Shown here: piece by piece, positions 11,641 through 22,924 of the stretch
How positions within the stretch are numbered: the first letter of the stretch is position 1
How the letters are laid out: each line of letters starts with the position of its first letter
From: Lineus longissimus
Lineage: Eukaryota; Nemertea; Pilidiophora; Heteronemertea; Lineidae
Assembly: GCF_910592395.1 (NCBI RefSeq)
Contig: NC_088320.1
Span: 14,880,501-14,944,500, forward strand
DNA length: 64,000 nt
Direction of reading: 5' to 3'
Program-made: the position numbers and the translations under genes
The notes under the pieces: generated by a model
The model's database searches: none
The model's input: only the letters and a program-made list of their open reading frames with translations
Told to the model about the DNA's origin: nothing

Positions 11641-12675
11641 TCAACTTCGGCGACACTGAAATACCTTTCGCAGGGCTTGTCTGAACCGTTGGCCTGTTGA
11701 ACAGTAAATGAAGAAATTAACAAAACTGTTTAAATTGCTCAGAAAGTATGAAATTTCGAGAACACTCCAATAGATATAAATGTCTAAAGCGAGACTTGAG
11801 TATGATTGAATTGCTCCACTTATTTGAGAAAGCCTGCCTGGCATCTCCAGTGTTATAAATATAACCACCACGGTCACCACTCGATACGTAACCATCCTCA
11901 TTTGTTTGTCTCGCTGTACGTCATTCTTGGTGAGACGAGAAGTAACCGCCTGCTTTAGGCTAGATAATATCAAGCCGGTGAGGATTGAGAGACTAATTAT
12001 TGGTATCAATGAATTGATAATGATATGAAGGCTTACTATGTATATCAGATCAAAATAATAGTCAAAGTACAAGTCAGTATAATGCCACCAAGGCAAAATC
12101 ATACGCGAGCAAGGGTCGTAATGGAATTCGACTCCATATGAGAGGAACAGGGGGATTCTATACAACAACGCCCCGAAACAGATCGCGAATAGAGAAATGT
12201 AGGCGTTCCTTTTTGTGCATAGAGCTGCCGCCCACAGAGGTCTGCAGACAGCAATGAATCGCTCAGTGGCAACACAAACAGTGACACAGATGGATGCAGT
12301 CTTTGAAAAGAATATGAGTGTGCGGAGATAACTGTATGTGTGCGTATGAAACAAAATATACTCGAACCAAAAACCAGTGTAGTTGTACAAGTCTTGCAAT
12401 GATTTGCCAAATACTACCGAAACCAATACCAGACTGTCAGCAACGGCTAAACCTTGTAGCAGCACCGAAGTTGATGTGTATGGCCGCTCATATCCTATGC
12501 CAATAATTGCAAGTATATTTGCTGGAAAGCCAATTACTGCAATGATTAATGTTAATGGTACGTTAACGGTGAAAACCGCCAAATCATAGAAACCAATCAA
12601 AGGATATATTGGATACAAACATGTTCCATTCTCTCTGGACGTGGTGAAAGCAATGGTGTCGTTAGTTGTCGCCAT
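11641..12675 (-). CDS. FMRFamide-receptor-like class A GPCR, copy C (intact, 344 aa)
   Basis: Intronless, 344 codons, start MATTNDTIAF. Same seven-TM layout as copy A, with sequons NDT and NGT, TM1 GFPANILAI, CVATERFIAVCRPL after TM3, ECL2 DPCSRMILPWW, TM6 with LEMPG, TM7 ending NFFIYC. It belongs to a second subfamily: ICL3 reads SSLKQAVTSRLTKNDVQRDK (against NQATTRHLTKKDAER in copy A), TM6 LEMPG (against LELPG), tail STGQRFRQALRKVFQC. Intact frame and conserved family residues suggest a functional peptide-type receptor at the cell surface. The ligand cannot be told from sequence. Confidence 0.88.
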   Translation of the reverse strand: MATTNDTIAFTTSRENGTCLYPIYPLIGFYDLAVFTVNVPLTLIIAVIGFPANILAIIGIGYERPYTSTSVLLQGLAVADSLVLVSVVFGKSLQDLYNYTGFWFEYILFHTHTYSYLRTLIFFSKTASICVTVCVATERFIAVCRPLWAAALCTKRNAYISLFAICFGALLYRIPLFLSYGVEFHYDPCSRMILPWWHYTDLYFDYYFDLIYIVSLHIIINSLIPIISLSILTGLILSSLKQAVTSRLTKNDVQRDKQMRMVTYRVVTVVVIFITLEMPGRLSQISGAIQSYSSLALDIYIYWSVLEISYFLSNLNSFVNFFIYCSTGQRFRQALRKVFQCRRS

Positions 12676-12749
12676 CGCAGCTGGTTTTAACTGTCAAATC
12701 TGCGAATATAAAATATATATTTTTGTAACAGCTAGTTCACCAGTTGGCA

Positions 12750-12944
12750 TCCCTGGATAAAGAAGCTCTTGGTTACACGATAGACCAATTTTCTGGTCGT
12801 TACTGCGACATGCACATCACTCCGTTGTGTGTAAACGGCGAATAACACTAAATTATAGAAACAAATCAAGCGATGTGTGGGATACAAACATAGTCCACGC
12901 TTTATGGATGTGCTGAAAAAAGTGGCCTCGCCAGATGTCACCAT
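12750..12944 (-). pseudogene. Decayed receptor N-terminus upstream of copy C
   Basis: Open frame of about 70 codons from 12944 with RGLCLYPTHRLICFYNLVLF, homologous to the receptor N-terminus and start of TM1, then diverging after AVYTQ. It ends 57 bases before the ATG of copy C. It could act as an upstream reading frame if transcribed, but the frame is broken in unit 1 and differs in length elsewhere, so decay is more likely. Confidence 0.65.
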
Positions 12945-14830
12945 CGTAGATGTGTTTACCTTAAAATTTACGAGGAAATCATCAAAATTTTATAGAAAAA
13001 AATGCTACTATGAGGCATTTTGTAAGGCTCCTCTCTGGATAAAGAAGCTCTCGGTTCAAGTCTAAATTGATAAACTAATCTTCTGGTCGATGCTGCGTAT
13101 CACTGCCTTGTCGAGGTGACGTCATGATCCAGATTTATTTGGTGAATGGAATGAGAAAGACCTGACTTATTCAAACTGGTTTTTCAATGTTGCATGAAAA
13201 ACCGAACTTTCATGCGGCGTCCGGTAAACATTTGTGTTTTGGCTTATATATTGCCGACAAACTGGAGCGATTGAAGAAAACGAAACCCAAAGGAAATGAT
13301 TTCATCGATGTATTGATTATCATCAAAAACAAGGCATCATTATTTGCCAAATATTAAACCTCCTACCAACACTAACAACGAAGCTCTCTTCGCTGCCTAT
13401 TCGTTTTTCATTCAGTTGGCCAATTTCCAATTCCTGTTGGACAGTTCGAACAAAACTCTCTGTAACTTTCTCACATCCGAACCCAATTAGACTGTCTGTG
13501 CATCAGCTAAAATTTATTGACAATATCCTCCTTTATCTTATGATATTGATCGACGTAAGCACCTCCATGATGGTGAACTCGAACTCCTTTTAACAATCGG
13601 ACTACCACTGCAGAGAACCACGAATATGGATAGAAATTAGCATAACGCTCTTCGTCAACCTATCAGTCGATGGAACACGAACTGAGAACAGTGTGAATAG
13701 AGAACATATATACTAGTATTTCTGCAAACCTATTCAAAAAGTTTCAATTCAATCACAATAGATGCGTACCTTTGAAAACAAATATCCACCTTGCAACTGG
13801 AGAAATTGTTTTATAATATCGATGTTGTATTCTGTTTCGGTGATCGGTTTTGTTAAATGCTGAACAACGCCAGAAATCGAACAATTATTGTTGGAGGCAG
13901 CTCTTCTGTGTATATTGCTAAACGGTTCATACATCACTGTAACCCCCCCCCCCCCCCCCCAGCACCCCACCGTCCCATCCTAGACCTCTAATCTTTATCC
14001 ACATGTCTAAAGTTAGCACCAAGGTTACTAAACCGTTAGTAATAGAAATAGTATAACACCGTTAAGACGGAGGTTGATTCAATGTTCATTCCCAGAAGTC
14101 ATTACCTTCAGGTCTCATGATTCCGGAAACGAGGCACCATTTCTTTAAGTATCTAAAGCACTTGTCCTGAAGCAAATTGAGACAAGGAACACTTGCTCCT
14201 ACTAAATTTATGTCGTCAGAAGTTATTAAAATGATGTTCAGCTCTCCTGATCATGACGCCACGTTCGGTGTTCGAAAGATCACACTGATAAAATTTCGTG
14301 AAAAAAATAATTTTGCTTTGCATTAAAAACGGCAGCTTAATTAGAGTAGTGAGCGAAGATAAGTGTCGTTTTTCATGCGTCTGTTAACTACAGCTCTGGC
14401 GGTATTTATTCAGTCCAGGTTATACATAATACGTTCCTGAATTGTTATCAATATCAATTAGGCGAACTTCGCGCATACAGGCTGCACCAACAGTATTCAA
14501 ATGTTTAGGTACATAACACAATGAAAGTGATTTTAACCCTCCGAGCTGTGTTCAATCGGAAATTAAAATCCTGATGGTATACGTATGTCAGTCACTCGTG
14601 ACAAAAAGAAGTTTTTGCAGACCAAAAAAACACCGCGGGGTCAATATCGGACTCGATCGGGGAACATCATCACTATTACTTCACACAATGGATACACAAT
14701 GGAATTCAATTGTGTACCGGGGAAAATAATTCTGGGCCACCCTGTAGATAACCAGGGTCAGTCGTGTGCTCCTATCGCAGCTGGTAGAGTGAAATGCCCT
14801 GACGCTCAGGAAGGGAGAACATAGAATCAT
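12945..14830. repeat. Shared 5' flank of receptor unit 2
   Basis: The proximal part matches the flanks of the other units. The distal part (13850-14640) pairs specifically with 24000-24780, including a poly-C run (13943-13960) and the segment GTCAGTCACTCGTGACAAAA. Units 2 and 5 therefore share the longest common ancestry in the flank. No conserved gene is seen in it. Confidence 0.75.
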
Positions 14831-14935
14831 GGGAATGCTTCGAATATTTCGATAGGACCCAGAGAACATTGAGCCCTCTTTATATCACACCTAGATAGCA
14901 TAAATACGCACCCAAAAATGATTTTAATCTCTTGT

Positions 14936-15540
14936 CCCTACACTGCAGAAGACCTCATGGATGAGAAGGCTCCTTCTGTACAAGTATCATCAATGAACGC
15001 ACTTCTGGTAACGCCATATCTTGATCCACTGGAGTCGCTGAAGACATGCAACTGACGGCTGTTCACTATTCCCAAGAGTCGATTTGTACATTAGTCTATT
15101 TCCCAGCTACTGACGTTATCCACTTCTTGTTTCCAATTCTTCCAACATTTCAGCAGGCTCTGTGGAGTTTGGTGTCCCGTTCAAGCTTCTCCTTCACCAT
15201 TTCTTGCATTAGCATCCTGCCTCTTAAAACCATCGGTGAGATGAGTCCGAGGGGATAGAATATTGAGCAACCTACAGCCAACGCTCCTCTTCTTGTGTTC
15301 GCTTTGTTCAGGTCAGGGTTTCTGTAACTAGTTGTATCCTCCAAACCATTCCAGGAGTTGATTCTGTGTCTCTAATTGCTATACCTTCACTCCGATTCAC
15401 CGACGACTTAACTTCAGCTGATTCTGGCAGTGACTTCAAAATCTCTGGTTCTGAGCTGTACCATCTTACAAGCTGGAATCGTTCCCTTAGATCCATCATT
15501 AGACCAACTGCGACCTCCTTTGCCTTCTCTAGTAAATATT
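14936..15540 (-). mobile_element. BEL/Pao-type LTR retrotransposon remnant
   Basis: Minus-strand pieces, broken by frameshifts and stops, read FQLVRWYSSEPEILKSLPES, then TRRGALAVGCSIFYPLGLIS followed by GRMLMQEM, then QLHVFSDSSGSRYGVTRSAF. These match, in order, the linker after the reverse transcriptase, the TRR...S-x-YDPLG block and the HxFxDAS start of the RNase H-like region in BEL/Pao polyproteins. The 5' and 3' parts and LTRs are not visible. It directly abuts a receptor fragment. Confidence 0.7.
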
Positions 15541-15985
15541 ATACGACATTCTTGGTGAGATGAGCAGTGGTCGCCTGCTTGAGGTTAGATGATATCAAGC
15601 GAGGTGAGGATTGTGAGGCTAATTATCGGTATCAATGAGTTTATAATGACGTAGCTGAGAGAGAAATAACAGTTAAAGAATAATGCTGTGTAATATCATA
15701 CGTGAGCAAGGGTAGAAACGAAATGACAGCTGGTACGAGAGGAACAGAGGGATTCTAGACAAGAAAGCGCCAAAGAGATTTCGGATAGCAAATGAATAGT
15801 AATGAATCGTTCTGTGTCAACACAAACAATGACTCAGATTGATGCAGACTTTCACAAGAATATCAGTGTGCGGGGATAACGTGTGCATGAAACCAAATAT
15901 ATTCGAACCAAAAACCCGCGTTATCGTATAGGACCTGCATTGATTCAACAAATACTGGCGAAACCAAAACTGTCCACAAACTAAA
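15541..15985 (-). pseudogene. GPCR fragment (TM2 end to ICL3)
   Basis: Minus-strand homology runs from the third intracellular loop back to the end of TM2, with internal deletions and stops (the TM4 region is shortened near 15790). Its upstream edge (TTTTGGTTTCGCCAGTATTT on the minus strand) and following block equal those of fragment B, so the two fragments share an origin. Confidence 0.75.
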
Positions 15986-16869
15986 AAACATGTTCTCCAC
16001 TCAGAACTTCACTCCAGGTGTCTTAACGTGTCTGACTACGCTTAACCACGCCCTTGACCACACCCTTGTTCCAGACCCAAACCTTAACAGGAACTGGACC
16101 GTTGTTTGCGTATAAATTAGCACGTGCTGTGATGGTCTTCAGCGGCAGAAAAACAAGAAACTAACAACGCGACAACTCGCACGCTTAAATAAATGAACCG
16201 CGCCAGAAGAGGTAAGTCATTCAGTGCAAACTCTGGAAAAGTTCCTGTGAACAAGGTATCTGGTGTTAATCTTCATTGTAAACCTCGTTCGCCTGTTGCA
16301 ACTCGGCCCGCGCACACAGAGGCATGCGAGACATGATATACATAGGAAGGGAATTTCCATAACGTCATTTCTATGATTAAATTGTGGAACAGTGCGCAAA
16401 ATATGGGAAACAAAATGGCGTCGCCTGGTGTGAAATCATAAATCGCATTTCTATATGATGAAATGCGTAGATGCAATGACGGGGACGAAGTTGAAAGTCG
16501 ACCACGGGGCACTCGGGCAGCTGGAAGACGCTTCCTGCGCTACGAATAATGAGTTATACTGTACGAGTTGAAACTAAATTAGAAAAAAACTTCGAACATT
16601 TTCAGAAAATGAGGTACTGATAAAACAGGGGAACAACAAACATATTGAAGTAGAAAACCGCCAACTCCTTTAAGATGGGGCCCCCTGAGAGCGAGACGAA
16701 AATCTTTATTTTCGACATTAATAAAAACAAAGGGTTTCATATGACTCATGATCGAAATGAGCTTGTTTCAACCACTGCCACAGGGCGATGTAGTCGCTTC
16801 TTGTTTCCTTTTTTGTAGGCAGAAACAAAACTGACCCTCTACATTTTAGAAGATCGGGAATTCGTGACA
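15986..16869. repeat. Duplicated block 3' of receptor copy D
   Basis: Uninterrupted partner of 8837-9210 plus 11118-11640. It is the empty-site version of the 1.9-kb insertion, with the junction around 16368. No gene is recognised. Confidence 0.75.
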
Positions 16870-17909
16870 TCATGGCAATCTTCGTTGACACTTAAATACC
16901 TTCCGCAGGGCTTGTCTAAACCGTTGGCCCGTTGAACAGTAGATGAAGAAATTAACAAAACTGTTTAAATTTCTCAGAAAGTATGAAATATCGAGAACAC
17001 TCCAATAGATAAAAATGTCTAAATGGAGACTTGAGTATACTTGAATTGCTCCACTTATTTGAGAAAGCCCGCCTGGCATCTCTAGTATTATAAATATAAC
17101 CACCACGGTCACCACCCGATACGTAACCATCCTCATTTGTTTTTCTCGATGTACGTCACTCTTGTGAGATGAGAAGTAGTCGCCTGCTTGTGGCTAGATA
17201 ATATCAAGCCGGTGAGGATTGAGAGACTAATTATTGGTATCAATGAATTGATAATTATATGAAGGCTTACCATGTATATGATATAGAAATAATAGTCATG
17301 AAGCAAGTCAGTTAAATACCACGTAGGAAAGATCATACGCGAGCAAGGGTTATAACGGAATTTGACTCCGTACGAGAGGAACAAGGGTATTCGATACAAG
17401 AAGGCGCCAAAACAGATTGCGGATAGCGAAATGTAGGCATTCCTCTTTGTGCATAAAGCTGCCGCCAACAGAGGCCTACAGACAGCAATGAATCGCTCAG
17501 TGGCAACACAAATTGTAATATAAATGGATGCAGTCTTTGAAAAGAAAATCATTGTGCGGAGATAACTGTATGCGTGCGCATGAAACATAACATACTCTAA
17601 CCAAAACCCCGTATAGTCGTACAAGACCCGCATTGATTCACCCAATACTTGCGAAACCAAGACTAAACTATCGGTTACTGCTAAACCTTGTAGCAGCACA
17701 GAAGTAGATGTGTATGGCCGCTCATATCCTATGCCAATAATCGCAAGTATATTTGCTGGAAAGCCAATTACTGCCATGATTAATGTTAGTGGTACATTAA
17801 CGGTGAAAACCACCAAACTAAAGAAACCAATCAAAGGTAGTATTGGATACAAACATGTACCATTCTCTCTGGATATGGTGAAAGGAATGGTCTCGTTAGT
17901 TGTCGCCAT
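16870..17909 (-). pseudogene. FMRFamide-receptor-like GPCR, copy D (one frameshift, mosaic)
   Basis: Two overlapping frames (17909-17133, then 17136-16870) together cover a full-length receptor of about 345 codons. Copy C reads CTTGGTGAG where D reads CTTGTGAG (near 17164): one G is missing, shifting the frame in ICL3 before TM6 and ending the protein at 258 codons. The rest of TM6-TM7 is intact and ends with a normal tail, so inactivation is recent or an assembly error. N-terminus to TM4 is of the A/E type (VTDSLVLVSQVLGESM, IYITICVATERF, LLAAALCTKRNAYISLSAI); from TM5 on it is of the C type (SLHIIINSLIPIISLSILTG), which suggests gene conversion or unequal crossing over. Confidence 0.85.
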
Positions 17910-17989
17910 CGCAGCTGGTTTTTACCTTCAAATCTACGAGCTTAAAAGAAATTTTTTCGTAACATCTAGTTCACCAGTTGGCACCCCTG

Positions 17990-18173
17990 GATAAAGAAGC
18001 TCTTGGTTACACGATAGACCAATTCTGGTCGTTACTGCTGCATGCGTATCACTCTGTTGTGTATAAACGGCGAATAACACCAAATTATAGAAACAAATCA
18101 AGAGTATCGGATACAAACATAGTCCATGCTTTATGGGTGAGCTGAAAAGAATGACCTCGTCAGTTGTCACCAT
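17990..18173 (-). pseudogene. Decayed receptor N-terminus upstream of copy D
   Basis: From 18173 the minus strand reads HGLCLYPI, LICFYNLVLFAVYTQQSD and then unrelated residues. It is the same relic as in the other units. Confidence 0.65.
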
Positions 18174-19327
18174 CGTCGATGTGTTTTACCTCAAAATCAA
18201 CGAGCAAATCAATGTCTACTAGCTTTGACTGTAGCTTCCATCAGTTTGCTCTCTGGATAAAGAAGCTCTCGGTTATACCTCAAGTAAAGATCGATGCACT
18301 GATGTGCAAGTCATTGCTGCATATTAAATCCCGTGTCGAGGTGAAGTCATGATCAAGTTTTATTCGCTGATTTTGTTGAATCATTTGTTGAATGAGAAAT
18401 ACTTGACCATGTTGACTTGATGATCCAAACTATGTTGGATGAAATACCTGGCTTTCATGCGGCGAACATTTGTATTATGTCTTGCTGACAACATATCAGT
18501 CACATGTATCTTGCCGACCAACAGGAGTGATTAAAGAACACAAACCCCAATGGACTGATTTCATCAATGTGTTGATTATCATCGGAAACAGCGCGTCAAA
18601 TTGCAAATCGTTAAACTACCACCACTAACTGATACCGAAGTTCTCTCAGTCGTCTATTCGTTTTTCATTCAGTTGGTCAATTTCCTATTCCTATGGTGTA
18701 CTTCGAACGAAACTCTGTAATTTGCAAACATCCGTTTCAAAGTGAGACTCTTCGTGAATCACATGAAATTACTTAACAATATCCTCCTTTATCTTATGAT
18801 ATTGATCGACGTAAACACCTCCATGATTGTGAACTCGAACTCCTTTTAGCAATCGGACTACCACTGCAGAGAACAACCGAATATGGATAGAAACGCAGCA
18901 TAACGCTCTTCGTCAACCTATCAGCACAAGATGCGTAATTTTGAAAACAAATGTCCACCTTGCAACTGGAGAAATAACTTTATATTATCGGCGCTGTGTT
19001 CGGTTTTTATGAATAGGGAAAATTGTTGAATGCTGAACAATGGAAGAAATCGGTTTAATGTTTAAGTTAACTGTAAGATGCAGTTCTTCGTAATACTACT
19101 TAACGGTTCATACATCACTGTGATCATATCCCCCCAATACCCATGATACATTCGCAGTCGCCTGATGATGTTCTCAATAAATCTACCAAGTCTAGCAAAG
19201 AAGCCATTTTACACTTCAATTATGCCACTTAATGAACACTATTATTCTCTTCTAATTGATCAACGTGCTTTGACGCCGGCAGCTATATAGGTCTAATGAT
19301 GTGAGCTAGGGGGTATTTACGGACATT
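18174..19327. repeat. Shared 5' flank of receptor unit 3
   Basis: Matches the other unit flanks up to about 19050, but its 18350-18620 portion is closest to the left edge at 5430-5720. This links unit 3 to the far end of the array. No conserved reading frame. Confidence 0.75.
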
Positions 19328-19575
19328 TCACTGCCACATTTTATTTTTGGTTGCATTCAAACACCTTCTCCAATGCCTTTCTAAATGGACGGCCAGTTGC
19401 ACAGTAGATAAAAAAATTACAAAGCTGTTTAAATTGCTCAAAAAGTATGAAATATTGAGAATACCAAAATTGGCATAGTCTATATCGAGACTTGAATATG
19501 ATGGAATTAGTCCCCATATTTGAGACGTCTCGCCTGGGAGATGTAAAATCAATACCACTGTGACAACCCGATACG
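19328..19575 (-). pseudogene. GPCR 3'-end fragment (TM6-TM7 and tail)
   Basis: Reads SYRVVTVVLILHLPGETSQI, YANFGILNISYFLSNLNSFV, then a frameshifted tail with ERHWRRCLNATKN. TM6, TM7 and tail are recognisable but TM6 is shortened and the NFFIY motif is shifted. Partner of the fragment at 5838-6075. Confidence 0.8.
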
Positions 19576-19745
19576 ATACAGAGGAGCCGTGTTGCTTCAC
19601 AGTGATACTGCCATATTTCAATGAGGGGCCGCGTCGCAACACAGAGACGCTAACATATTACGAGGAGAGGCCGTGGCACTTCACAGTGACCATGACGTAC
19701 ATGTATATCATTGAGGAACCGTGTCGTGTCACAGAGAATATGTTA
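19576..19745. repeat. Imperfect tandem repeat, about 42-50 bp units
   Basis: Four degenerate units of the form GAGGAGCCGTGTTGCTTCAC(AGTGA). Only one unit occurs at the equivalent place before copy A (6098-6125), so the array expanded after the duplication. Confidence 0.55.
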
Positions 19746-19884
19746 TGACGTTTTATTTTTCGAATGCCGGGAAATTGTAATTGATGATGGTATATAATAT
19801 TCGTATTGTCCAGATACCACATGCTAGGGCGAAATTGTGAGAGAAAAGCATTTGTTTTCTGACATTCTACTCCCAAACCAAATA

Positions 19885-20919
19885 TCAGCCTTGGTTACAT
19901 TTGAATACCTTTCCCAAGGCTTGTCTAAACCGTCGTCCCAATGCACAGTAGATAAAGAAATTGACAAAACTGTTCAAATTGCTCAAAAAGTAGGAAATAT
20001 TGAGAACAAAATAATAGGCATCACGGTCGATATCGAGACCTGAATAGGATTTAATTACTCCAAGTACTTGGGAAAGCCCGCCCGGGAGTTCTAGAATAAT
20101 AAATATCACCACCACTGTGACCACTCTATGCGTAACCACCTTAATCAGTTTGGCTCGCTCTGCGTCTTTCTTGGTTAGATGTATAGTAGTCGCCTGATTT
20201 AGGCTCAATGATATCAAGCGAGTGAAGATTATAAGGCTCGTTATTGGTATCAATGAATTAATAATGATATGAATGACTATAATGTAGGTGATGTGGAAGT
20301 AATAGTTAAAGTACAAAGATGTGATCTTCCACCGGGGTAGGATCATACGCGAACAAGGGTCGTAACGGAATGTGACTCCGATTGAGAGGAACAGAGGGAT
20401 TCGATACAAGAGAGCGCCAAAACAGATTGCGGATAGCGAAATGTAGGCATTCCTCTTTGTGCATAAAGCTGCCGCCAACAGTGGCCTGCAGACAGCAATG
20501 AATCGCTCTGTGGCCACACAAATAGTGATATAGATGGATGCAGTCTTTGAAAAGAAATTCAGTGTAAGGAGATAATTGTATGCGTGCGCATGAAACAAAA
20601 TATATTTGAACCAAAACCCCGTATGGTTGTACAAGAACTGCATTGATTCACCCAATACTTGCGAAACCAAGACTAAACTATCGGTTACTGCTAAACCTTG
20701 CAGCAGCACCGAAGTCGATGTGTATGGCCGCTCATGTCCTATACCAATAATTGCAAGTATATTTGCTGGAAAGCCAATTACTGTCATGATTAATGTTAAT
20801 TGTACATTAATGGTGAAAACCGCCAAATCATAGAAACCAATCAAGGGATTAATTGGATACAAACATGTTCCCTTCTCCCTGGATATGGTGAAAGGAATGG
20901 CGTCGTTTGTCGTCGCCAT
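19885..20919 (-). CDS. FMRFamide-receptor-like class A GPCR, copy E (intact, 344 aa)
   Basis: Intronless, 344 codons, start MATTNDAIPF. Closest to copy A: same ICL3 (LTKKDAERAKLIK), LELPG in TM6, and tail ALGRRFRQALGKVFKCNQ. Differences cluster in the N-terminus, ECL1 (LYNHTGFWFKYI), ECL2 (PCSRMILPRWKITSL) and ECL3 (KSYSGLDIDRDAYYFVL), the surface where peptide receptors contact ligand. This is compatible with diversifying ligand preference but not proof. It has a single N-terminal sequon-like loss (NDA instead of NDT) and CLYP cysteine retained. Same fragment lies downstream as for copy A. Confidence 0.88.
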   Translation of the reverse strand: MATTNDAIPFTISREKGTCLYPINPLIGFYDLAVFTINVQLTLIMTVIGFPANILAIIGIGHERPYTSTSVLLQGLAVTDSLVLVSQVLGESMQFLYNHTGFWFKYILFHAHAYNYLLTLNFFSKTASIYITICVATERFIAVCRPLLAAALCTKRNAYISLSAICFGALLYRIPLFLSIGVTFRYDPCSRMILPRWKITSLYFNYYFHITYIIVIHIIINSLIPITSLIIFTRLISLSLNQATTIHLTKKDAERAKLIKVVTHRVVTVVVIFIILELPGGLSQVLGVIKSYSGLDIDRDAYYFVLNISYFLSNLNSFVNFFIYCALGRRFRQALGKVFKCNQG

Positions 20920-20999
20920 CGCAACTGGTTTTAACCGTCAAAACTACGAGCATGAAATAAATATTTTTGTAACATTCAGTTCACCAGTTGTCACCCCTG

Positions 21000-21186
21000 G
21001 ATAAAGAAGCTCTTGGTTACACGATAGACCAATTCTGGTCGTTACTGCTGCATGCTTATCACTCTGTTGTGTATAAACGGCGAATTACACCAAATTATAG
21101 AAACAAATCAAGAGATGTGTCGTATACAAACATAGTCCACGCTTTATGGATGTGCTGAAAAAAGTGGCCTCGCCAGTTCTCACTAT
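21000..21186 (-). pseudogene. Decayed receptor N-terminus upstream of copy E
   Basis: Same relic as in the other units: minus-strand sequence homologous to the receptor N-terminus (SIKRGLCLY then LICFYNLV-like), located about 80-270 bases before the ATG of copy E. Confidence 0.6.
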
Positions 21187-22116
21187 TGTATATGTTTCTA
21201 CCTAAAAGTCTACGAGCGAATCATCACATTTTTATAGAAAAAATGCTACTAGCTTTGGCTGTAGTTTCCATCAGGCATTTTGACAGGTGGCTCTCTGGAT
21301 AAAGAAGCTCTCGGTTCAAGTCAAGATTGGTAAACTAATCTTCTGGTCGATGCTGCGTATCACTGCCTTGTCGAGGTGACGTCATGATCCAGATTTATTT
21401 GGTGAATGGAATGAGAAAGACCTGACTTATTTAAACTGGTTTTTCAATGTTGCATGAAAAACCGAACTTTCTTTCAGCGTCCGGTAAACATTTGTGTTTT
21501 GGCTTATATATCGCCGACTAACTGGAGCGATAAAATAAAAGAAAACCCGAAGGAAATGATTTCATCAATGTATTGATTATCATCGAAAACAAGGCATCAT
21601 TATTGGCCAAATATTAAAATTTGTTCCAACACTAACACTTAACGAAGTTCTCTTAGCCGCCTATTCGTTTTTCATTAAGTTGGCCAATTTCCAATTCCTG
21701 TTGGACAGTTCGAACAAAATTCTCTGTAAATTTCTCACATCCTGTCCAAATGAGACTGTCTGTGCATCATCTGAAATTACTTGACAATATCCTCCTTTAA
21801 CTTATGATATTGATCGACGTAAACACCTCCATGATGGTGAACTCGAACTCCTTTTAGCAATCGGACTACCACTGCAGAGAACCACCGAATATGGATAGAA
21901 ACGCAGCATAACGCTCTTCGTCAACCTATCAGTCAATGGGACACGTAATGAGAACAGTGTAAATAGAGATTATATATTTCTGCAAACCTATTAAATGTAT
22001 TCAATCACACTAGATGCGTACCTTTGAAAAGAAATATCCACCTCGCAACTTGAGAAATTGTTTTATAATATCGATGTTGTATTCTGTTTCGGTGATACGG
22101 ATCATGATACCGGTAT
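21187..22116. repeat. Shared 5' flank of receptor unit 4
   Basis: Very close to the unit 1 flank, including the last bases before the next receptor piece (GATACGGATCATGATACCGG then TATTTAAT). In unit 1 the flank runs into fragment B and here into truncated copy F, at nearly the same point, so units 1 and 4 share a breakpoint. Confidence 0.8.
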
Positions 22117-22875
22117 TTAATATTTACAGTTGGAAGTTGCTTGAGGAAGTTGCTTGAGGCTAGATAATATCAAGCCGGTGAGGATTGAGAGACTAATTAT
22201 TGGTATCAATGAATTAATAATGATATGAAGGCTTACTATGTATATGGTAAAGAAATAATAGTCAAAGTACAAGTCAGTATAATGCCACCAAGGCAAGATC
22301 ATACGCGAACAAGGGTCGTAACTGAATGCGACTCCGTATGAGAGGAACAGGGGGATTCTATACAAAAACGCCCCGAAACAGATCGCGAATAGTGAAATGT
22401 AGGCGTTCCTTTTTGTGCATATAGCTGCCGCCCACAGAGGTCTGCAGACAGCAATGAATCGCTCTGTGGCAACACAAACAGTGACACAGATGGATGCAGT
22501 CTTTGAAAAGAATATCAGTGTGCGGAGATAACTGTATGCTTGCACATGAAACAAAATATACTCGAACCAAAAACCAGTGTAGATGTACAAGTTTTGCAGT
22601 GATTTTCCAAATAATACCGAAACCAAGACCAGGCTGTCAGTAACCGCTAAACCTTGTAGCAGCACAGAAGTTGATGTGTATGGCCGCTCATGTCCTATAC
22701 CAATAATCGCAAGTATATTTGCTGGAAAGCCAATTACTGCCATGATTAATGTTAATGGTACATTAACGGTGAAAATCGCCCAATCATAGAAACCAATCAA
22801 AGGTAGTATTTGATTAAAACATATTCCATTCTCTCTGGATATGGTGAAAGGAATGGCCTCGTTAGTTGCCGCCAT
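22117..22875 (-). pseudogene. FMRFamide-receptor-like GPCR, copy F (truncated after TM5)
   Basis: Open for 252 codons from MAATNEAIPF through TM5 and the start of ICL3 (ILTGLILSSLKQ), then LPQATSNCKY and stop. TM6, TM7 and the tail are absent. At the break the sequence CAAGCAACTTCCT is repeated in tandem, a micro-duplication typical of end joining, after which the unit 4 flank begins. The remaining part is of the C type in TM2-TM5 (CVTVCVATERF, LWAAAICTKRNAYISLFAI). A five-TM product might be made, but G-protein signalling would not be expected. Confidence 0.85.
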
Positions 22876-22924
22876 CGCAGCTGGTTTTAACCATCAAATC
22901 TACGAGCATGAAATATTAAGTTGG

